Below, in pieces: positions 24,963 through 34,529 of a DNA stretch of 64,000 nt; position 1 is the stretch's first letter; each line of letters starts with the position of its first letter. Below the pieces are notes generated by a model that did no database searches, was not told the DNA's origin, and saw nothing but the letters and a program-made list of their open reading frames with translations. Source of the stretch: Arsukibacterium ikkense (GTDB lineage: Bacteria > Pseudomonadota > Gammaproteobacteria > Enterobacterales > Alteromonadaceae); NCBI RefSeq assembly GCF_000987775.1, contig NZ_LAHO01000016.1, positions 1 to 64,000 of the forward strand, in the 5' to 3' direction. The position numbers were made by a program, and so were the translations under genes.

Positions 24963-25913
24963 ATGAAAGATCGCATTATTATCTCGGTATCGAGCATCAA
25001 TGGTACCCGCCACTTTAGTATCAGCAAATTGTTTAAACGCAATGCCGTCATTAGCTTATGGCTCATTTTATTTACGGTAATTATTACAGCGGCGGTGATC
25101 GATTATTTACTGAAAACGGTTGACCACACCAAAAACCAGCAACAACTGCTGGCCGCACAAGCTGAGCATCTGGCAGCAGAGATCACCGAACTTAGCCAGA
25201 CCCGCGAACAACTACAGCACGAACTCAGTATAAAACAAGATGAGATGCTGCAGGTGAGCACCCGGCTGGGCGAAATTGAGTTGACACTGGGGCTGGAACA
25301 AGAATTCCCACAAGATTTAGAAGCGCGTTTGGACACGGCTACAGTAAACTCCAGCGCAAAAATGGCCATGTTACAATTAGTGCCAAACGGTTCGCCTTTA
25401 GAGTTCCGGCGCCGCTCATCTCGCTTTGGGGTACGCACACACCCTATTATGGGCAAGCAACAACATCATAATGGCATTGACTTATCGGCTAACCGCGGCA
25501 CCCCTATCTATGCGCCGGCCGACGGTGTGGTGGAAGCGGTTCGCCCGAGTAAGAATGGTTATGGCAACCTGTTAAAAATTCGCCATGCCTTTGGCTTTTC
25601 AACGTTATATGCACATTTAGATGAATTTAAGGTGGCGAACGGCAACTTCGTGCACAAAGGCCAGCTGATAGCAACGTCTGGCAATACCGGTAACTCAACG
25701 GCACCGCATCTGCATTATGAAATTCACTTTTTAGACCGGTCACTGAATCCTCAGCACTTTATGGACTGGGACAGCAATAATTTTGACCTGGTATTTGAAA
25801 AAGAACGGAGCATTAAATGGGATTCTTTAGTAACGATGCTACAAACCAAAGCAAGCACACAACTACAACTGTTGTCGCTGCGGGATGCTCAATTATCGGA
25901 AGCATCCGACTAA
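24963..25913 (+). CDS. M23-family (LytM) metallopeptidase
   Basis: The 316-residue protein has a cytoplasmic N-terminus, one transmembrane anchor (about 29-50), a periplasmic coiled coil (about 55-110, rich in Glu, Gln and Leu) and an M23 domain (about 140-260). The zinc site is intact: HHNGIDLSANRG supplies His and Asp, and PHLHYEIHF supplies the HxH. It should cut peptidoglycan cross-bridges or activate amidases. The last 32 codons overlap the bactofilin gene in another frame by 97 bases, an unusually long overlap. Pairing an M23 enzyme with a bactofilin fits the cell-shape modules known from Helicobacter and Proteus. Confidence 0.94.
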   Translation: MKDRIIISVSSINGTRHFSISKLFKRNAVISLWLILFTVIITAAVIDYLLKTVDHTKNQQQLLAAQAEHLAAEITELSQTREQLQHELSIKQDEMLQVSTRLGEIELTLGLEQEFPQDLEARLDTATVNSSAKMAMLQLVPNGSPLEFRRRSSRFGVRTHPIMGKQQHHNGIDLSANRGTPIYAPADGVVEAVRPSKNGYGNLLKIRHAFGFSTLYAHLDEFKVANGNFVHKGQLIATSGNTGNSTAPHLHYEIHFLDRSLNPQHFMDWDSNNFDLVFEKERSIKWDSLVTMLQTKASTQLQLLSLRDAQLSEASD

Positions 25914-26287
25914 GTTGTGATATGCAGGTAGATGGCTATGTTGAAGGCGTGATTACCAGCGAAAAAACCCTGATTATCAGTGCTGCCGGCCGGGTAAAGG
26001 CGCAGGTAACGGCCGACAAAGTCATCATTAATGGTTTATTTGACGGTGAACTGTTTGCCAACACGGTAGAAATATTACCGCACGGTAAAGCTCATGGCAT
26101 CATTCACAGTGACGACTTGTGCATTGAACGTGGCGGTAGCTTTATTGGTGAAACTCAGCCAACCTCACAAGAGCAGGTAGTTAGCCTGAGCAAGCCTGAT
26201 ACTAAAGTAGAGCAGATCGCGGATCAGAAAGCGGAAAAACACTCTGCCAGCCGCTCAGAAAACAGAATTGAGAACAAAGCACAGTAA
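25817..26287 (+). CDS. Bactofilin (polymer-forming cytoskeletal protein)
   Basis: The 156-residue protein has the bactofilin beta-helix core at about residues 22-112: CSIIGSIRLSCDMQVDGYVEG, then GRVKAQVTADKVIINGLFDGEL and GKAHGIIHSDDLCIERGGSFIG. It ends in a charged, disordered tail. Bactofilins polymerise without nucleotide and position cell-wall enzymes. The ATG is preceded by GGAG with good spacing, and the coding start lies inside the upstream M23 gene, so translational coupling is likely. Confidence 0.94.
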   Translation: MGFFSNDATNQSKHTTTTVVAAGCSIIGSIRLSCDMQVDGYVEGVITSEKTLIISAAGRVKAQVTADKVIINGLFDGELFANTVEILPHGKAHGIIHSDDLCIERGGSFIGETQPTSQEQVVSLSKPDTKVEQIADQKAEKHSASRSENRIENKAQ

Positions 26288-26291
26288 CTTC

Positions 26292-26320
26292 TGCTATAAT
26301 GCCGCCCCTTTGCAGGCGGC
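26292..26320 (+). promoter_or_regulatory. Candidate extended -10 promoter and GC hairpin before dbpA
   Basis: TGCTATAAT (26292-26300) is a perfect extended -10 with no good -35 element. Directly after it, GCCGCC (26301-26306) and GGCGGC (26315-26320) form an inverted repeat near the expected transcription start. It lies 50 bases before the dbpA start codon. Confidence 0.5.
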
Positions 26321-26349
26321 GTCCTGTTATTTAGTTACAGGAAATCATC

Positions 26350-27729
26350 GTGTCTGACCAATGTTTTAGCCAACTGGCTTTGCCAGCCCCCCTGCTTGAA
26401 TGCTTAACCAGCCTCGAATATCACGACATGACAGCGGTACAGGCCCAAAGCCTGCCTGCTATTCTGGCTGGCCAGGATGTGATTGCTCAGGCCAAAACCG
26501 GCTCAGGTAAAACCGCAGCATTTGCCCTCGGTTTGCTGGCCAAGCTGGATGTAAAGCGCTTTCGTATTCAAAGCCTGGTGCTATGCCCAACCCGCGAACT
26601 GGCTGAACAGGTTGCTGCCGAAATTCGCAAATTAGCCCGCAACATTCATAATATTAAAGTGCTGACTCTCTGTGGTGGCGTGCCGACCCGCAGCCAGATC
26701 GTCTCACTGGAACATGGCGCCCATATTATTGTTGGCACACCGGGCCGGGTACTGGATCACTTACAGCAACAACGGCTGGATTTAAGCAATTTAACCACCT
26801 TAGTGCTGGATGAAGCCGATCGCATGCTGGAAATGGGCTTTGCCGATGCTCTGAATGCCATTCTGGCAGAGGTACCAGCCCAGCGGCAAACCCTGTTATT
26901 CAGCGCTACCTTTGATAAGGCTGTACGTCAGATTGCCGATAATATTATGCAGTCACCCGTTACGGTAACAGTGGCCAGTCCGCATACCCAGAGCACTATC
27001 GAGCAACAATTTTTTCAGCTGGACGGCACCCGGCGCGCTGACGCGGTTAAATTGTTATTGCACCAGTTTCAGGCCGCCAGCACTGTTGTCTTTTGCAATA
27101 CCAAGCGGGAAACCCAGGATTTAGCCGACACCTTAATGCAGGCGGGCGTCAGCGTGATGGCGTTGCACGGTGATTTAGAGCAGCGGGATCGCGAACATGC
27201 TCTGCTTAAATTCAGCAATAACAGTGTCAGCGTGTTAGTGGCGACAGATGTTGCGGCCCGGGGCCTGGATATTGAAAAACTGGATTTAGTGATCAACTAT
27301 CAGCTGGCACATGATGTGGCGACCCATACCCACCGGATTGGCCGCACCGGTCGTGCCGGTAACAGCGGTATTGCCTGCTCGTTGTTAAGCCCGGACGATG
27401 GTCAAAAGCTTAATGCGTTGGCTGAGCAATTAAACCTGGAGATCACCGCGCGGCCCCTACCCGCTAATACTGTATTACAGCAAAGCCTGCCAGAGCCGGC
27501 TATGCAAACCCTGCAAATAGACGGCGGTAAAAAGCATAAATTACGTCCAGCCGATATCGTTGGAGCCCTTACCAGTAACAACAGTATTGCCTTTGCGGAT
27601 ATTGGCAAGATTCAGTTATTGGACACAGTCGCTTTTGTTGCAGTCAGCCGTAACGTAGCGAAACAGGCACTGACGTTATTAAACGAAGGCCGCATGAAAG
27701 GCAAAAAATACCGGGTATGGCGTTTATAA
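26350..27729 (+). CDS. dbpA: ATP-dependent RNA helicase DbpA
   Basis: DbpA is a DEAD-box helicase that binds hairpin 92 of 23S rRNA and acts in 50S assembly. The 459-residue protein has AQAKTGSGKTAAF (motif I), PTRELAEQV, DEADRMLEMGF (motif II), SATF (motif III) and HRIGRTGRAG (motif VI). The C-terminal RNA-binding domain carries the family mark GGKKHKLRPADIVGALT. Translation starts at GTG with AGGAAA upstream. Confidence 0.96.
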   Translation: MSDQCFSQLALPAPLLECLTSLEYHDMTAVQAQSLPAILAGQDVIAQAKTGSGKTAAFALGLLAKLDVKRFRIQSLVLCPTRELAEQVAAEIRKLARNIHNIKVLTLCGGVPTRSQIVSLEHGAHIIVGTPGRVLDHLQQQRLDLSNLTTLVLDEADRMLEMGFADALNAILAEVPAQRQTLLFSATFDKAVRQIADNIMQSPVTVTVASPHTQSTIEQQFFQLDGTRRADAVKLLLHQFQAASTVVFCNTKRETQDLADTLMQAGVSVMALHGDLEQRDREHALLKFSNNSVSVLVATDVAARGLDIEKLDLVINYQLAHDVATHTHRIGRTGRAGNSGIACSLLSPDDGQKLNALAEQLNLEITARPLPANTVLQQSLPEPAMQTLQIDGGKKHKLRPADIVGALTSNNSIAFADIGKIQLLDTVAFVAVSRNVAKQALTLLNEGRMKGKKYRVWRL

Positions 27730-27747
27730 CGCCAGGCTAAGCCTGTT

Positions 27748-27784
27748 GCAGCCGTTGCCAGCAAAATAACACTGGCAACGCTGC
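27748..27784. terminator. Convergent-gene hairpin, possible bidirectional terminator
   Basis: CGTTGCCAG (27753-27761) and CTGGCAACG (27772-27780) are perfect inverted repeats around a 10-base AT-rich loop. GCAG/CTGC extends the stem past a one-base bulge. It sits between the convergent dbpA and metallo-hydrolase genes. There is no T-run on either side, so termination is likely but not certain. Confidence 0.5.
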
Positions 27785-27789
27785 CCACT

Positions 27790-28656
27790 TTACTGAGTTA
27801 ATGGCTCAGCTTGTAATAAGGTGTTAATCCAGCGCTGTTCAGTAATAAAATTCCAGTGCCAGCTTTGCCACTGCTCGCCCAGGCCGGCCGCAACTATTTG
27901 CTCCGCGTTCAGGCCTTTGGCCTGCTGCTGTTCAACCTGAGCCAGAGTTTGCAGCATCATTTGATAAAAGCGCTGCAAGCCAGCCTTGTCGGTCAGCTCG
28001 CCATGCCCTGGGATCACTTTGGTATCGTCATCAATCAGGTCGATAACATAGGCGATATTAGCAATATAACCACGCACCGAACCGCCATTGTTTAAATCGA
28101 TAAACGGAAAACGCCCTTCGAACAACATATCGCCCATATGCAGTACGTTGCTGTCTTCAAACCAGACAATAACGTCACCGTCAGTGTGGCTGGGTGGCAA
28201 GTATTCCAGGCGGATTTTCCGACCACCGACGTGCAGGCTTAACTGCTTACTAAAGGTTTCAGTCGGTAGCCCTGAACGCGGGAACGCCGGATCGGCAGTT
28301 AAACGCGTTAACACATTATCATGGGCAATAATTCGTTTAGGCATTAGCGCGCTGTTGCCACCAACATGGTCGGCGTGCAGGTGGGTGTTAATCAGGGTAC
28401 CGAGGGCTTTACCGTCACTGATTTCAGTCAGTTTTGCATTAATTTTATCTGCCAGCTCTGCAAACTGGGCATCAATTAAAATAACCTCCTGCGCCGTCAC
28501 CAGCGCAGCCATGTTGCCACCAGAGCCGGTTAACAGAAAGAGGTTGTCTGCCAGCGGCGTAGCTTTTATTTCCACGTTGGCAAAACGATTGGCCAGCGCT
28601 GGTAAACTTAATAGCAACAGCAGTATTAACGTGTAGGGTAGTAACCTTGGCATCAT
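27790..28656 (-). CDS. Secreted metallo-beta-lactamase-fold hydrolase
   Basis: The 288-residue protein has a signal peptide (about 1-22, ending PALA) and a full metallo-beta-lactamase fold: INTHLHADHVGGN (HxHxDH metal site), PPSHTDGDVIVW, LHMGDMLFEG and IPGHGELTD. This zinc-binding pattern matches the periplasmic subgroup often annotated MBL-fold hydrolase. The HxHxDH motif is also found in true class B enzymes, but nothing here shows beta-lactam activity and I would not call it a resistance gene. AAGGA precedes the start; a second ATG follows immediately. Confidence 0.9.
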   Translation of the reverse strand: MMPRLLPYTLILLLLLSLPALANRFANVEIKATPLADNLFLLTGSGGNMAALVTAQEVILIDAQFAELADKINAKLTEISDGKALGTLINTHLHADHVGGNSALMPKRIIAHDNVLTRLTADPAFPRSGLPTETFSKQLSLHVGGRKIRLEYLPPSHTDGDVIVWFEDSNVLHMGDMLFEGRFPFIDLNNGGSVRGYIANIAYVIDLIDDDTKVIPGHGELTDKAGLQRFYQMMLQTLAQVEQQQAKGLNAEQIVAAGLGEQWQSWHWNFITEQRWINTLLQAEPLTQ

Positions 28657-28707
28657 GATTATCCTTAGTTAAATTAAAAGTTTACCCTATACGTAACGAT
28701 AAACCAT

Positions 28708-28920
28708 TCAGATGATTTTATTATCCTGCCACATTTTCTCTTTCTGCAGCCGCTTCAGCCGTTTTTCGCAGGGCTTGTCACAATCACAGGCTTTGGCAAT
28801 ATTAAGTTCGCCAAGGCCGCCACAGCTGCCGGCCAGGGTTTTGCGTTGTACAATAAAGCCCACGGCCATGGCAAGTACCACCACCAGGAATAAACCAAAG
28901 GTAAATAAAAATACCGCCAT
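28708..28920 (-). CDS. nqrM: Na+-NQR maturation factor NqrM
   Basis: The 70-residue protein has one N-terminal membrane helix (about 3-25) and a cysteine cluster, GSCGGLGELNIAKACDCDKPC. NqrM delivers iron needed to assemble the Fe centre between NqrD and NqrE; the cysteines are essential in Vibrio. It is three bases downstream of apbE and completes the nqrABCDEF-apbE-nqrM run. Confidence 0.95.
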   Translation of the reverse strand: MAVFLFTFGLFLVVVLAMAVGFIVQRKTLAGSCGGLGELNIAKACDCDKPCEKRLKRLQKEKMWQDNKII

Positions 28921-28923
28921 TGT

Positions 28924-29955
28924 CTATCTCTCTTCTTCGCTTAAAAAGGGTTGAAATGCCTCACTGACCAGCTCACTAAAGCCTTCATCGGTTTTTACAA
29001 TCAGCAGGGCGGCGATCTGGTATTTATTGGCAAATTGCAGCGCCTCTTCAGCAGCCATAATATGCAGCGCTGTCGCATAAGCATCTGCTGTCATGCTACT
29101 GGGGTGCAACACCGTACTGGATACCGTGCGGTGCGAAATAGGGGCACCAGTGCGTGGGTCAATCAAATGCGAATAACGGATACCGTCTTGTTCAAAGAAA
29201 TTACGATAATCACCGGAGGTTGCTAATGCCATATCACCGGGCTCAATAATGCGCTGCATGGCACGGGTACCCGCCACCGGTTTTTCAATTGCCACCCGCC
29301 AGGCGCGGTCAGGCTTGCTACCGTTAACCCGCATGTCACCGCCAATATCGACCAGATAATCATTAATACCAGCTGCTTGCAAGATTTCTGCTAACCGATC
29401 AACACCATAACCTTTAGCAATAGTTGATAAATCTATGGCTACTCTCGGATCCTGCTTCGTTAACTGGTTGTCATGCAGGCTGATTTTATCCAGGCCTACA
29501 TAACCACGCACGGCCGCCAATGCCTCAGCGGCGGGCTGCGCGACTATCCGGCCAGCGGCACCAAAACCCCACAGTTCCACCAGAGGACCAACGGTAATAT
29601 CAATAATGCCGCCAGTTTGCTCGCCAACGCGTATCGCTTCGGCAATCACTTTGCGGCTTGGTTCACTTAAGCTGAAGGGCTCGCTGCTTTGCAACTGGTT
29701 AAAGCGCATCAATTCAGACGCTGGCCGGTAGGTCGACATTAAGTCGTTAATCAGTTCCAGCTCCAGTTCCATTTGCTGCTGCAACGCCTTAATGTCAATT
29801 GCCGGCTGGCCGTAGAACTTAACGCTGTAGGTGGTACCCATGGTATTACCCTGCAGCGCGTGTTCCTGCGGCTGCTTGGCAGCCGGCGAGCAACCGGTAA
29901 TCCATAAGCTTATGACAATAAACCAAATAGGTGAAATAGATACAAAGCGTTTCAT
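28924..29955 (-). CDS. apbE: FAD:protein FMN transferase ApbE
   Basis: ApbE transfers FMN from FAD to threonine side chains of NqrB and NqrC in the periplasm. The 343-residue protein is a lipoprotein (lipobox WITGCS at about residues 18-23). It carries the family blocks GNTMGTTYSVKFYG, DLSTIAKGYGVDRLAE, YLVDIGGDMRVNG, and HLIDPRTGAPI with a downstream TSGDYRNFF. The frame is open further upstream; the ATG at 29955 has AGGAC in front and gives a normal lipoprotein signal. A hairpin separates it from nqrF. Confidence 0.96.
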   Translation of the reverse strand: MKRFVSISPIWFIVISLWITGCSPAAKQPQEHALQGNTMGTTYSVKFYGQPAIDIKALQQQMELELELINDLMSTYRPASELMRFNQLQSSEPFSLSEPSRKVIAEAIRVGEQTGGIIDITVGPLVELWGFGAAGRIVAQPAAEALAAVRGYVGLDKISLHDNQLTKQDPRVAIDLSTIAKGYGVDRLAEILQAAGINDYLVDIGGDMRVNGSKPDRAWRVAIEKPVAGTRAMQRIIEPGDMALATSGDYRNFFEQDGIRYSHLIDPRTGAPISHRTVSSTVLHPSSMTADAYATALHIMAAEEALQFANKYQIAALLIVKTDEGFSELVSEAFQPFLSEEER

Positions 29956-29984
29956 GGTAAGTCCTGCTCGCATATTAATAGCAT

Positions 29985-30013
29985 AAAGGGGCAACGCATA
30001 ACGTTACCCCTTT
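29985..30013 (-). terminator. Attenuator-like hairpin between nqrF and apbE
   Basis: Arms AAAGGGGCAACG (29985-29996) and CGTTACCCCTTT (30002-30013) pair with one mismatch around a 5-base loop. In the direction of the nqr operon the stem ends in only three T. It could partly terminate transcription, lowering apbE and nqrM relative to nqrF, or protect the nqr mRNA 3' end. Confidence 0.5.
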
Positions 30014-30037
30014 TGATTTTACTAAGGTGGTCGCGTA

Positions 30038-31264
30038 TCAGCCGCCGAAGTCGTCCAACAGAATGTTGTCGTCTTCCACACCTAAATCTTTCAGCATGTT
30101 AATTACTGCTTTGTTCATCATTGGCGGACCGCACATATAAAACTCACAGTCTTCCGGGGCTTTATGGTTTTTCAGGTAGTTTTCATAAATTACATTATGA
30201 ATAAACCCGGTGTAACCTTCCCAGTTATCTTCTGGCTGTGGATCAGATAACGCCACATGCCATTCGAAGTTGTCATTCTCAGCCGCCAGCATGTCGAAAT
30301 CTTCGACATAAAACATTTCACGCTTAGAGCGGGCGCCATACCAGAAACTAATTTTCCGTTTGGATTTTAAGCGTCGTAACTGGTCGAAAATGTGTGAGCG
30401 CATTGGGGCCATACCCGCACCACCACCAATAAATACCATTTCTGCTTCGGTTTCTTTGGCATAAAATTCACCAAAAGGTCCGGAGATAGTCACTTTATCG
30501 CCTTCTTTCAGGCCCCAGATAAACGAAGACATCTTGCCACACGGCAGGCTCAGGTTATTCGGGGGTGGAGTTGCTATCCGCACGTTCAGCATAATAATGC
30601 CTTCTTCGTCCGGGTAGTTAGCCATCGAATAAGCACGGATAGTTTCTTCGTCTACTTTTGACTCTAAGCTGAAGAAATTAAAGCGTTCCCAATCACCACG
30701 GAACTGTTGCGGGATCTCAAAGTCTTTGTACTTAACATGGTGAGCTGGTGCTTCAATCTGAATATAACCACCGGCCCGGAACGGCACTGACTCGCCATCC
30801 GGAATAGCCATCTTCAGCTCTTTAATAAAGGTGGCCTTGTTGTCATTAGAAATAACCGTACAATCCCACTTTTTAATACCGAAGATTTCTTCTTCCACTT
30901 CAATTTCCATATCAGATTTAACCGCAACCTGACAGGACAAGCGACAGCCTTCACGGGCTTCACCTTTACTGATATGACCCATTTCAGTTGGCAGAATTTC
31001 ACCGCCACCTGATTTAATATGGACCCGGCACTGGCCGCAAGTACCACCACCGCCACAAGCTGATGACAGGAAAATGCCATTGTCAGCCAGGGCGCCTAAT
31101 AACTTACCGCCAGCTTTGGTTTTAATGGCTTTGTCTGGGTCATGGTTAATACTAATTGTAATGTCGCCGCTGGCTACCAGTTTAGATTTTGCTGCCAGAA
31201 TAATAAATACCAGCATCACAACCACGACGGTAAACATGCCAACGCCAAGATATATCTCTTGCAT
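30038..31264 (-). CDS. nqrF: Na+-NQR subunit F (NADH dehydrogenase, FAD and 2Fe-2S)
   Basis: NqrF accepts electrons from NADH. The 408-residue protein has an N-terminal membrane helix (about 5-25) and a 2Fe-2S domain with [14 protein letters not shown] and the fourth cysteine in CRLSC. The FAD domain carries RAYSMANYP, and the NADH-binding part has [13 protein letters not shown] and CGPPMM. It is the last of the six structural subunits and lies 20 bases after nqrE. Confidence 0.98.
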   Translation of the reverse strand: MQEIYLGVGMFTVVVVMLVFIILAAKSKLVASGDITISINHDPDKAIKTKAGGKLLGALADNGIFLSSACGGGGTCGQCRVHIKSGGGEILPTEMGHISKGEAREGCRLSCQVAVKSDMEIEVEEEIFGIKKWDCTVISNDNKATFIKELKMAIPDGESVPFRAGGYIQIEAPAHHVKYKDFEIPQQFRGDWERFNFFSLESKVDEETIRAYSMANYPDEEGIIMLNVRIATPPPNNLSLPCGKMSSFIWGLKEGDKVTISGPFGEFYAKETEAEMVFIGGGAGMAPMRSHIFDQLRRLKSKRKISFWYGARSKREMFYVEDFDMLAAENDNFEWHVALSDPQPEDNWEGYTGFIHNVIYENYLKNHKAPEDCEFYMCGPPMMNKAVINMLKDLGVEDDNILLDDFGG

Positions 31265-31284
31265 TGTATTTTCCTTCTACTGCT

Positions 31285-31893
31285 TTACAGTGAAACGCCA
31301 GAGAAAGACATAAAGCCTAATCCCATTAAACCCACTACCAAAAAGGTAGACCCTAAACCGCGCAAACCGGCTGGAATATCAGCGTACTTCAGCTTTTCAC
31401 GGATGCCGGCCAGTAAGGTAATCGCTAACGCCCAACCTACACCGCTACCGACGCCAAATACCACGCTTTCAGTAAAGTTGTAATCGCGCTCTACCATAAA
31501 GGCCACCGCACCAAAAATAGCGCAGTTTACGGTAATCAGTGGCAAGAAGATGCCAAGGGCGTTGTACAGTGCCGGGAAAAACTTATCTAACGTCATTTCC
31601 AGAATTTGCACTAACGCTGCAATAACCCCGATATAGGTTAAAAATCCCAGAAAGCTTAGATCTGCTTCAGGAAACCCTGCCCAGGACAAAGCACCAGGCG
31701 CCAGTAGCAGGTGAAACACCAGATTATTAACCGGTACTGAAATACCCAGTACCACAATAACGGCTACCCCTAATCCGAACGCAGTTTTAATTTTCTGCGA
31801 TACAGCTAAAAAGGTACACATGCCTAAGAAGAAGGCTAGTGCCAAATTCTCAATAAAGACGGCACGTACAAATAAGCTTAAATAATGTTCCAT
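31285..31893 (-). CDS. nqrE: Na+-NQR subunit E
   Basis: The 202-residue integral membrane subunit has six hydrophobic segments. The conserved cysteine motif [12 protein letters not shown] and [12 protein letters not shown] are ligands of the intramembrane iron centre shared with NqrD. The two sister proteins arose by duplication with inverted topology. Order and spacing (10 bases after nqrD) are standard. Confidence 0.97.
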   Translation of the reverse strand: MEHYLSLFVRAVFIENLALAFFLGMCTFLAVSQKIKTAFGLGVAVIVVLGISVPVNNLVFHLLLAPGALSWAGFPEADLSFLGFLTYIGVIAALVQILEMTLDKFFPALYNALGIFLPLITVNCAIFGAVAFMVERDYNFTESVVFGVGSGVGWALAITLLAGIREKLKYADIPAGLRGLGSTFLVVGLMGLGFMSFSGVSL

Positions 31894-31903
31894 TTGCTGT
31901 TCC

Positions 31904-32533
31904 TTATGCCTTCTCTACCTGTTCCGGGCGATATGCACGCAATACCCAGATAAACAAACCGATAATAATAAAAGCACTGGGCGCAATCAGCAGGAAGCCC
32001 ATTGGCTGATACCAGCCGCCTTCGCTCAGTAGCGGCATAATTTGCACGCCAAACAGCGAACCAGAACCACCCAATTCACGGATAAAGGCTACCACCAGCA
32101 ATACCACGCTATAACCTAAGCCATTACCAATACCATCTAAAAAGCTCATACCAGGCGAGTTTTTCATGGCGTAGGCTTCAGCCCGGCCCATCACAATACA
32201 GTTGGTAATGATCAAACCAACAAATACCGACAATTGCTTAGACAAATCAAAAGCAAAGGCTTTTAAGAACTGATCGACCACAATTACCAACGACGCAATA
32301 ATGGTCATTTGCACGATGATCCGCACACTTGAAGGTATGTGACTGCGTAGCATTGAGATAAACAGGTTAGAGAATGCCACCACAAAAGTAAGTGCAAAGC
32401 ACATCACCAAAGCGGTATCCATCTTGGTTGTTACCGCCAGTGCTGAACAAATCCCCAATACCTGCAAGGCAATCGGGTTATTGGCAAAAACAGGTCCAAA
32501 CAGAACCGTTTTTATTTCTTTTGCATTAGCCAT
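31904..32533 (-). CDS. nqrD: Na+-NQR subunit D
   Basis: The 209-residue integral membrane subunit is homologous to NqrE and to RnfE. It has the paired cysteine motifs [10 protein letters not shown] and [12 protein letters not shown] for the intramembrane Fe centre, and six predicted helices. Its start overlaps the end of nqrC by 8 bases. Confidence 0.97.
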   Translation of the reverse strand: MANAKEIKTVLFGPVFANNPIALQVLGICSALAVTTKMDTALVMCFALTFVVAFSNLFISMLRSHIPSSVRIIVQMTIIASLVIVVDQFLKAFAFDLSKQLSVFVGLIITNCIVMGRAEAYAMKNSPGMSFLDGIGNGLGYSVVLLVVAFIRELGGSGSLFGVQIMPLLSEGGWYQPMGFLLIAPSAFIIIGLFIWVLRAYRPEQVEKA

Positions 32534-33329
32534 TATTTAAGGCTCCTTGACGCACTTTCGCTAAGAATGGACCAAAGCCATTCTCACCAATCCAAAAGGT
32601 AAAGGTATTTTGCACCCCGTTGGCGGTTAAGGTTGCCCCTGATAAACCGTCAACTTCATGAGCTGAGTCAGGGCTGGCATTGCCGGGCTTTTTCACTTCC
32701 AGCGCTAACTCACCTGCTTCATTCAGCAATTTTTTTCCCTGGAATTGTGCTTTCCAGCGCGGGTTTTCGATTTCAGCACCTAAGCCCGGGGTTTCACCCT
32801 GCTCATAGTAATTGAGGCCGATAATGGTATTACCATCGACTTCCAATGCCAAAAAAGCATGCATAGTCGACCACAAACCATAACCATGTACCGGTAACAC
32901 TACCGATTTCAGATTGCGATCGGCATCGTAAGTCAGATACACCGGCGCCCGCTCAGCAACCCGTCGGATAGACGCAACATCGGCTGCCCCATCCAAAGCA
33001 TTGCTTTGCGCAGGGTCACGCATCGCCCGGCGATAATCAAAAGCTTCAGCACAAGCTTTATCGCAGTCAGCAACGATTTCACCTGTTTGTAAGTCAACCA
33101 AGCGTGATTCAACATGCTTGCTAAAGGTTTCAGCAATCACTTGTGGTGAGGCTTTACCCTCAATCAGGCCAACACTGCGCAGAATGTTTACCTGAGAATC
33201 CAGCAGTTTATTCTTGTTTTGCAAAGGGCGTAACTGAACCGCTGCAGTAGACACCACAATGGCACATACCAAACACAAAGAAACTACTACTATCAGCGTT
33301 TTGCTGATGGTGTCATTATTACTAGACAT
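32526..33329 (-). CDS. nqrC: Na+-NQR subunit C (covalent FMN)
   Basis: The 267-residue protein has one N-terminal membrane helix (about 10-32) and a large periplasmic FMN domain. FMN is bound covalently to the threonine in [12 protein letters not shown] (about Thr233), the ApbE substrate motif. The reading frame extends upstream, but the ATG at 33329 overlaps the nqrB stop by 8 bases and gives the standard N-terminus. Confidence 0.97.
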   Translation of the reverse strand: MSSNNDTISKTLIVVVSLCLVCAIVVSTAAVQLRPLQNKNKLLDSQVNILRSVGLIEGKASPQVIAETFSKHVESRLVDLQTGEIVADCDKACAEAFDYRRAMRDPAQSNALDGAADVASIRRVAERAPVYLTYDADRNLKSVVLPVHGYGLWSTMHAFLALEVDGNTIIGLNYYEQGETPGLGAEIENPRWKAQFQGKKLLNEAGELALEVKKPGNASPDSAHEVDGLSGATLTANGVQNTFTFWIGENGFGPFLAKVRQGALNNG

Positions 33330-34527
33330 TGCGTGCCAGCCTCCGCTTAATATTGGCTTGCGCCACGAAGAAATCGAATAGTGGTGCAAACAGGTTAGCA
33401 AACAGAATGGCCAGCATCATGCCTTCCGGATATGCCGGGTTTGCCACCCGAATCATAATCACCATAAAACCGATCAAAATACCGTAAGCCCACTTGCCCT
33501 GATTGGTAAAGGATGCCGATACCGGGTCTGTTGCCATAAAGAACATACCAATCGCAAACCCACCCAGCACCAAATGCCAATGCCATGGCATGGCAAATAA
33601 CGGGTTAGTGTTAGAGCCGATAGCATTAAACAGGTAGCTGGTTAAGATCATACCAATCATCACACCCAGCACAATGCGCCAGGATGCTATGCGGAAGTAG
33701 ATCAAGGCTAAGCCGCCAACTAATAATGCTAACACTGAGGTTTCGCCCACTGAACCGGGAATAAAGCCCATAAAGGCATCCCACCACAATTGGGTGTTAG
33801 CAGCATAATCCAGTTCGCCCATTTGCGCCTTGCTTAACCAGGTTGCGCCTGAGTAACCGTCAGCGACGGTCCATACCGCATCACCAGAAATTTGTGCCGG
33901 GTAAGCGAAGAACAGAAAAGCACGGCCGGCCAAAGCAGGGTTTAAAAAGTTACGGCCAGTACCGCCGAACACTTCTTTGGCCACTACCACACCGAAAGTA
34001 ATACCCAAAGCAACCTGCCACAAGGGGATAGTGGCGGGCAGAATTAACGCAAACAGGATTGAGCTGACGAAGAAGCCTTCGTTGACTTCGTGCTTACGCA
34101 CCGAAGCAAACAACACTTCCCAGAAACCACCTACCACGAAAGTCACAGCGTAAATAGGCAAAAACCAGACTGCGCCGTAGAGCATCTTGACGCCCCAGCC
34201 AGAGGCCTCAGTTAAACTGCCGCCCAGCAGCTGGAAAATAGCCACCTGCCAGCTGTCTGGCATGCCATAGCCGGCAATCAGCGCTTCAACCGCCTGGTGG
34301 CCGATATTGTACATACCAAAGAACAGTGCCGGGAACAAGGCCAGCCAAACGAAGATCATAATCCGCTTCAGGTCGATACTGTCACGCACATGAGTGCCAT
34401 TTTTGGTTACTAAACCAGGGGTGTATAACACGGTAGCAACGGCTTCATACAGCGCGTACCACTTTTCATACTTACCGCCTTTCTCAAATTGCGGTTCAAT
34501 GCGCTCTAAAAAATGCTTTAAACTCAT
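33322..34527 (-). CDS. nqrB: Na+-NQR subunit B (covalent FMN, riboflavin)
   Basis: The 401-residue subunit has about ten membrane helices and is the main Na+-translocating subunit. FMN is attached to the threonine of [10 protein letters not shown] (about Thr229). [20 protein letters not shown] is the most conserved block, and the C-terminal half contains [10 protein letters not shown]. It starts two bases after nqrA. Confidence 0.98.
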   Translation of the reverse strand: MSLKHFLERIEPQFEKGGKYEKWYALYEAVATVLYTPGLVTKNGTHVRDSIDLKRIMIFVWLALFPALFFGMYNIGHQAVEALIAGYGMPDSWQVAIFQLLGGSLTEASGWGVKMLYGAVWFLPIYAVTFVVGGFWEVLFASVRKHEVNEGFFVSSILFALILPATIPLWQVALGITFGVVVAKEVFGGTGRNFLNPALAGRAFLFFAYPAQISGDAVWTVADGYSGATWLSKAQMGELDYAANTQLWWDAFMGFIPGSVGETSVLALLVGGLALIYFRIASWRIVLGVMIGMILTSYLFNAIGSNTNPLFAMPWHWHLVLGGFAIGMFFMATDPVSASFTNQGKWAYGILIGFMVIMIRVANPAYPEGMMLAILFANLFAPLFDFFVAQANIKRRLARNV

Positions 34528-34529
34528 GA

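Noticed and set aside
28088..28636. A 182-codon plus-strand frame opposite the MBL-fold gene
   Set aside because: It is antisense to a well-supported secreted hydrolase, and its composition is just the reverse of that gene's codons.
27790..28656. Metallo-beta-lactamase resistance gene
   Set aside because: The zinc-site motifs are shared with many hydrolases; the protein has no features specific to known carbapenemases.
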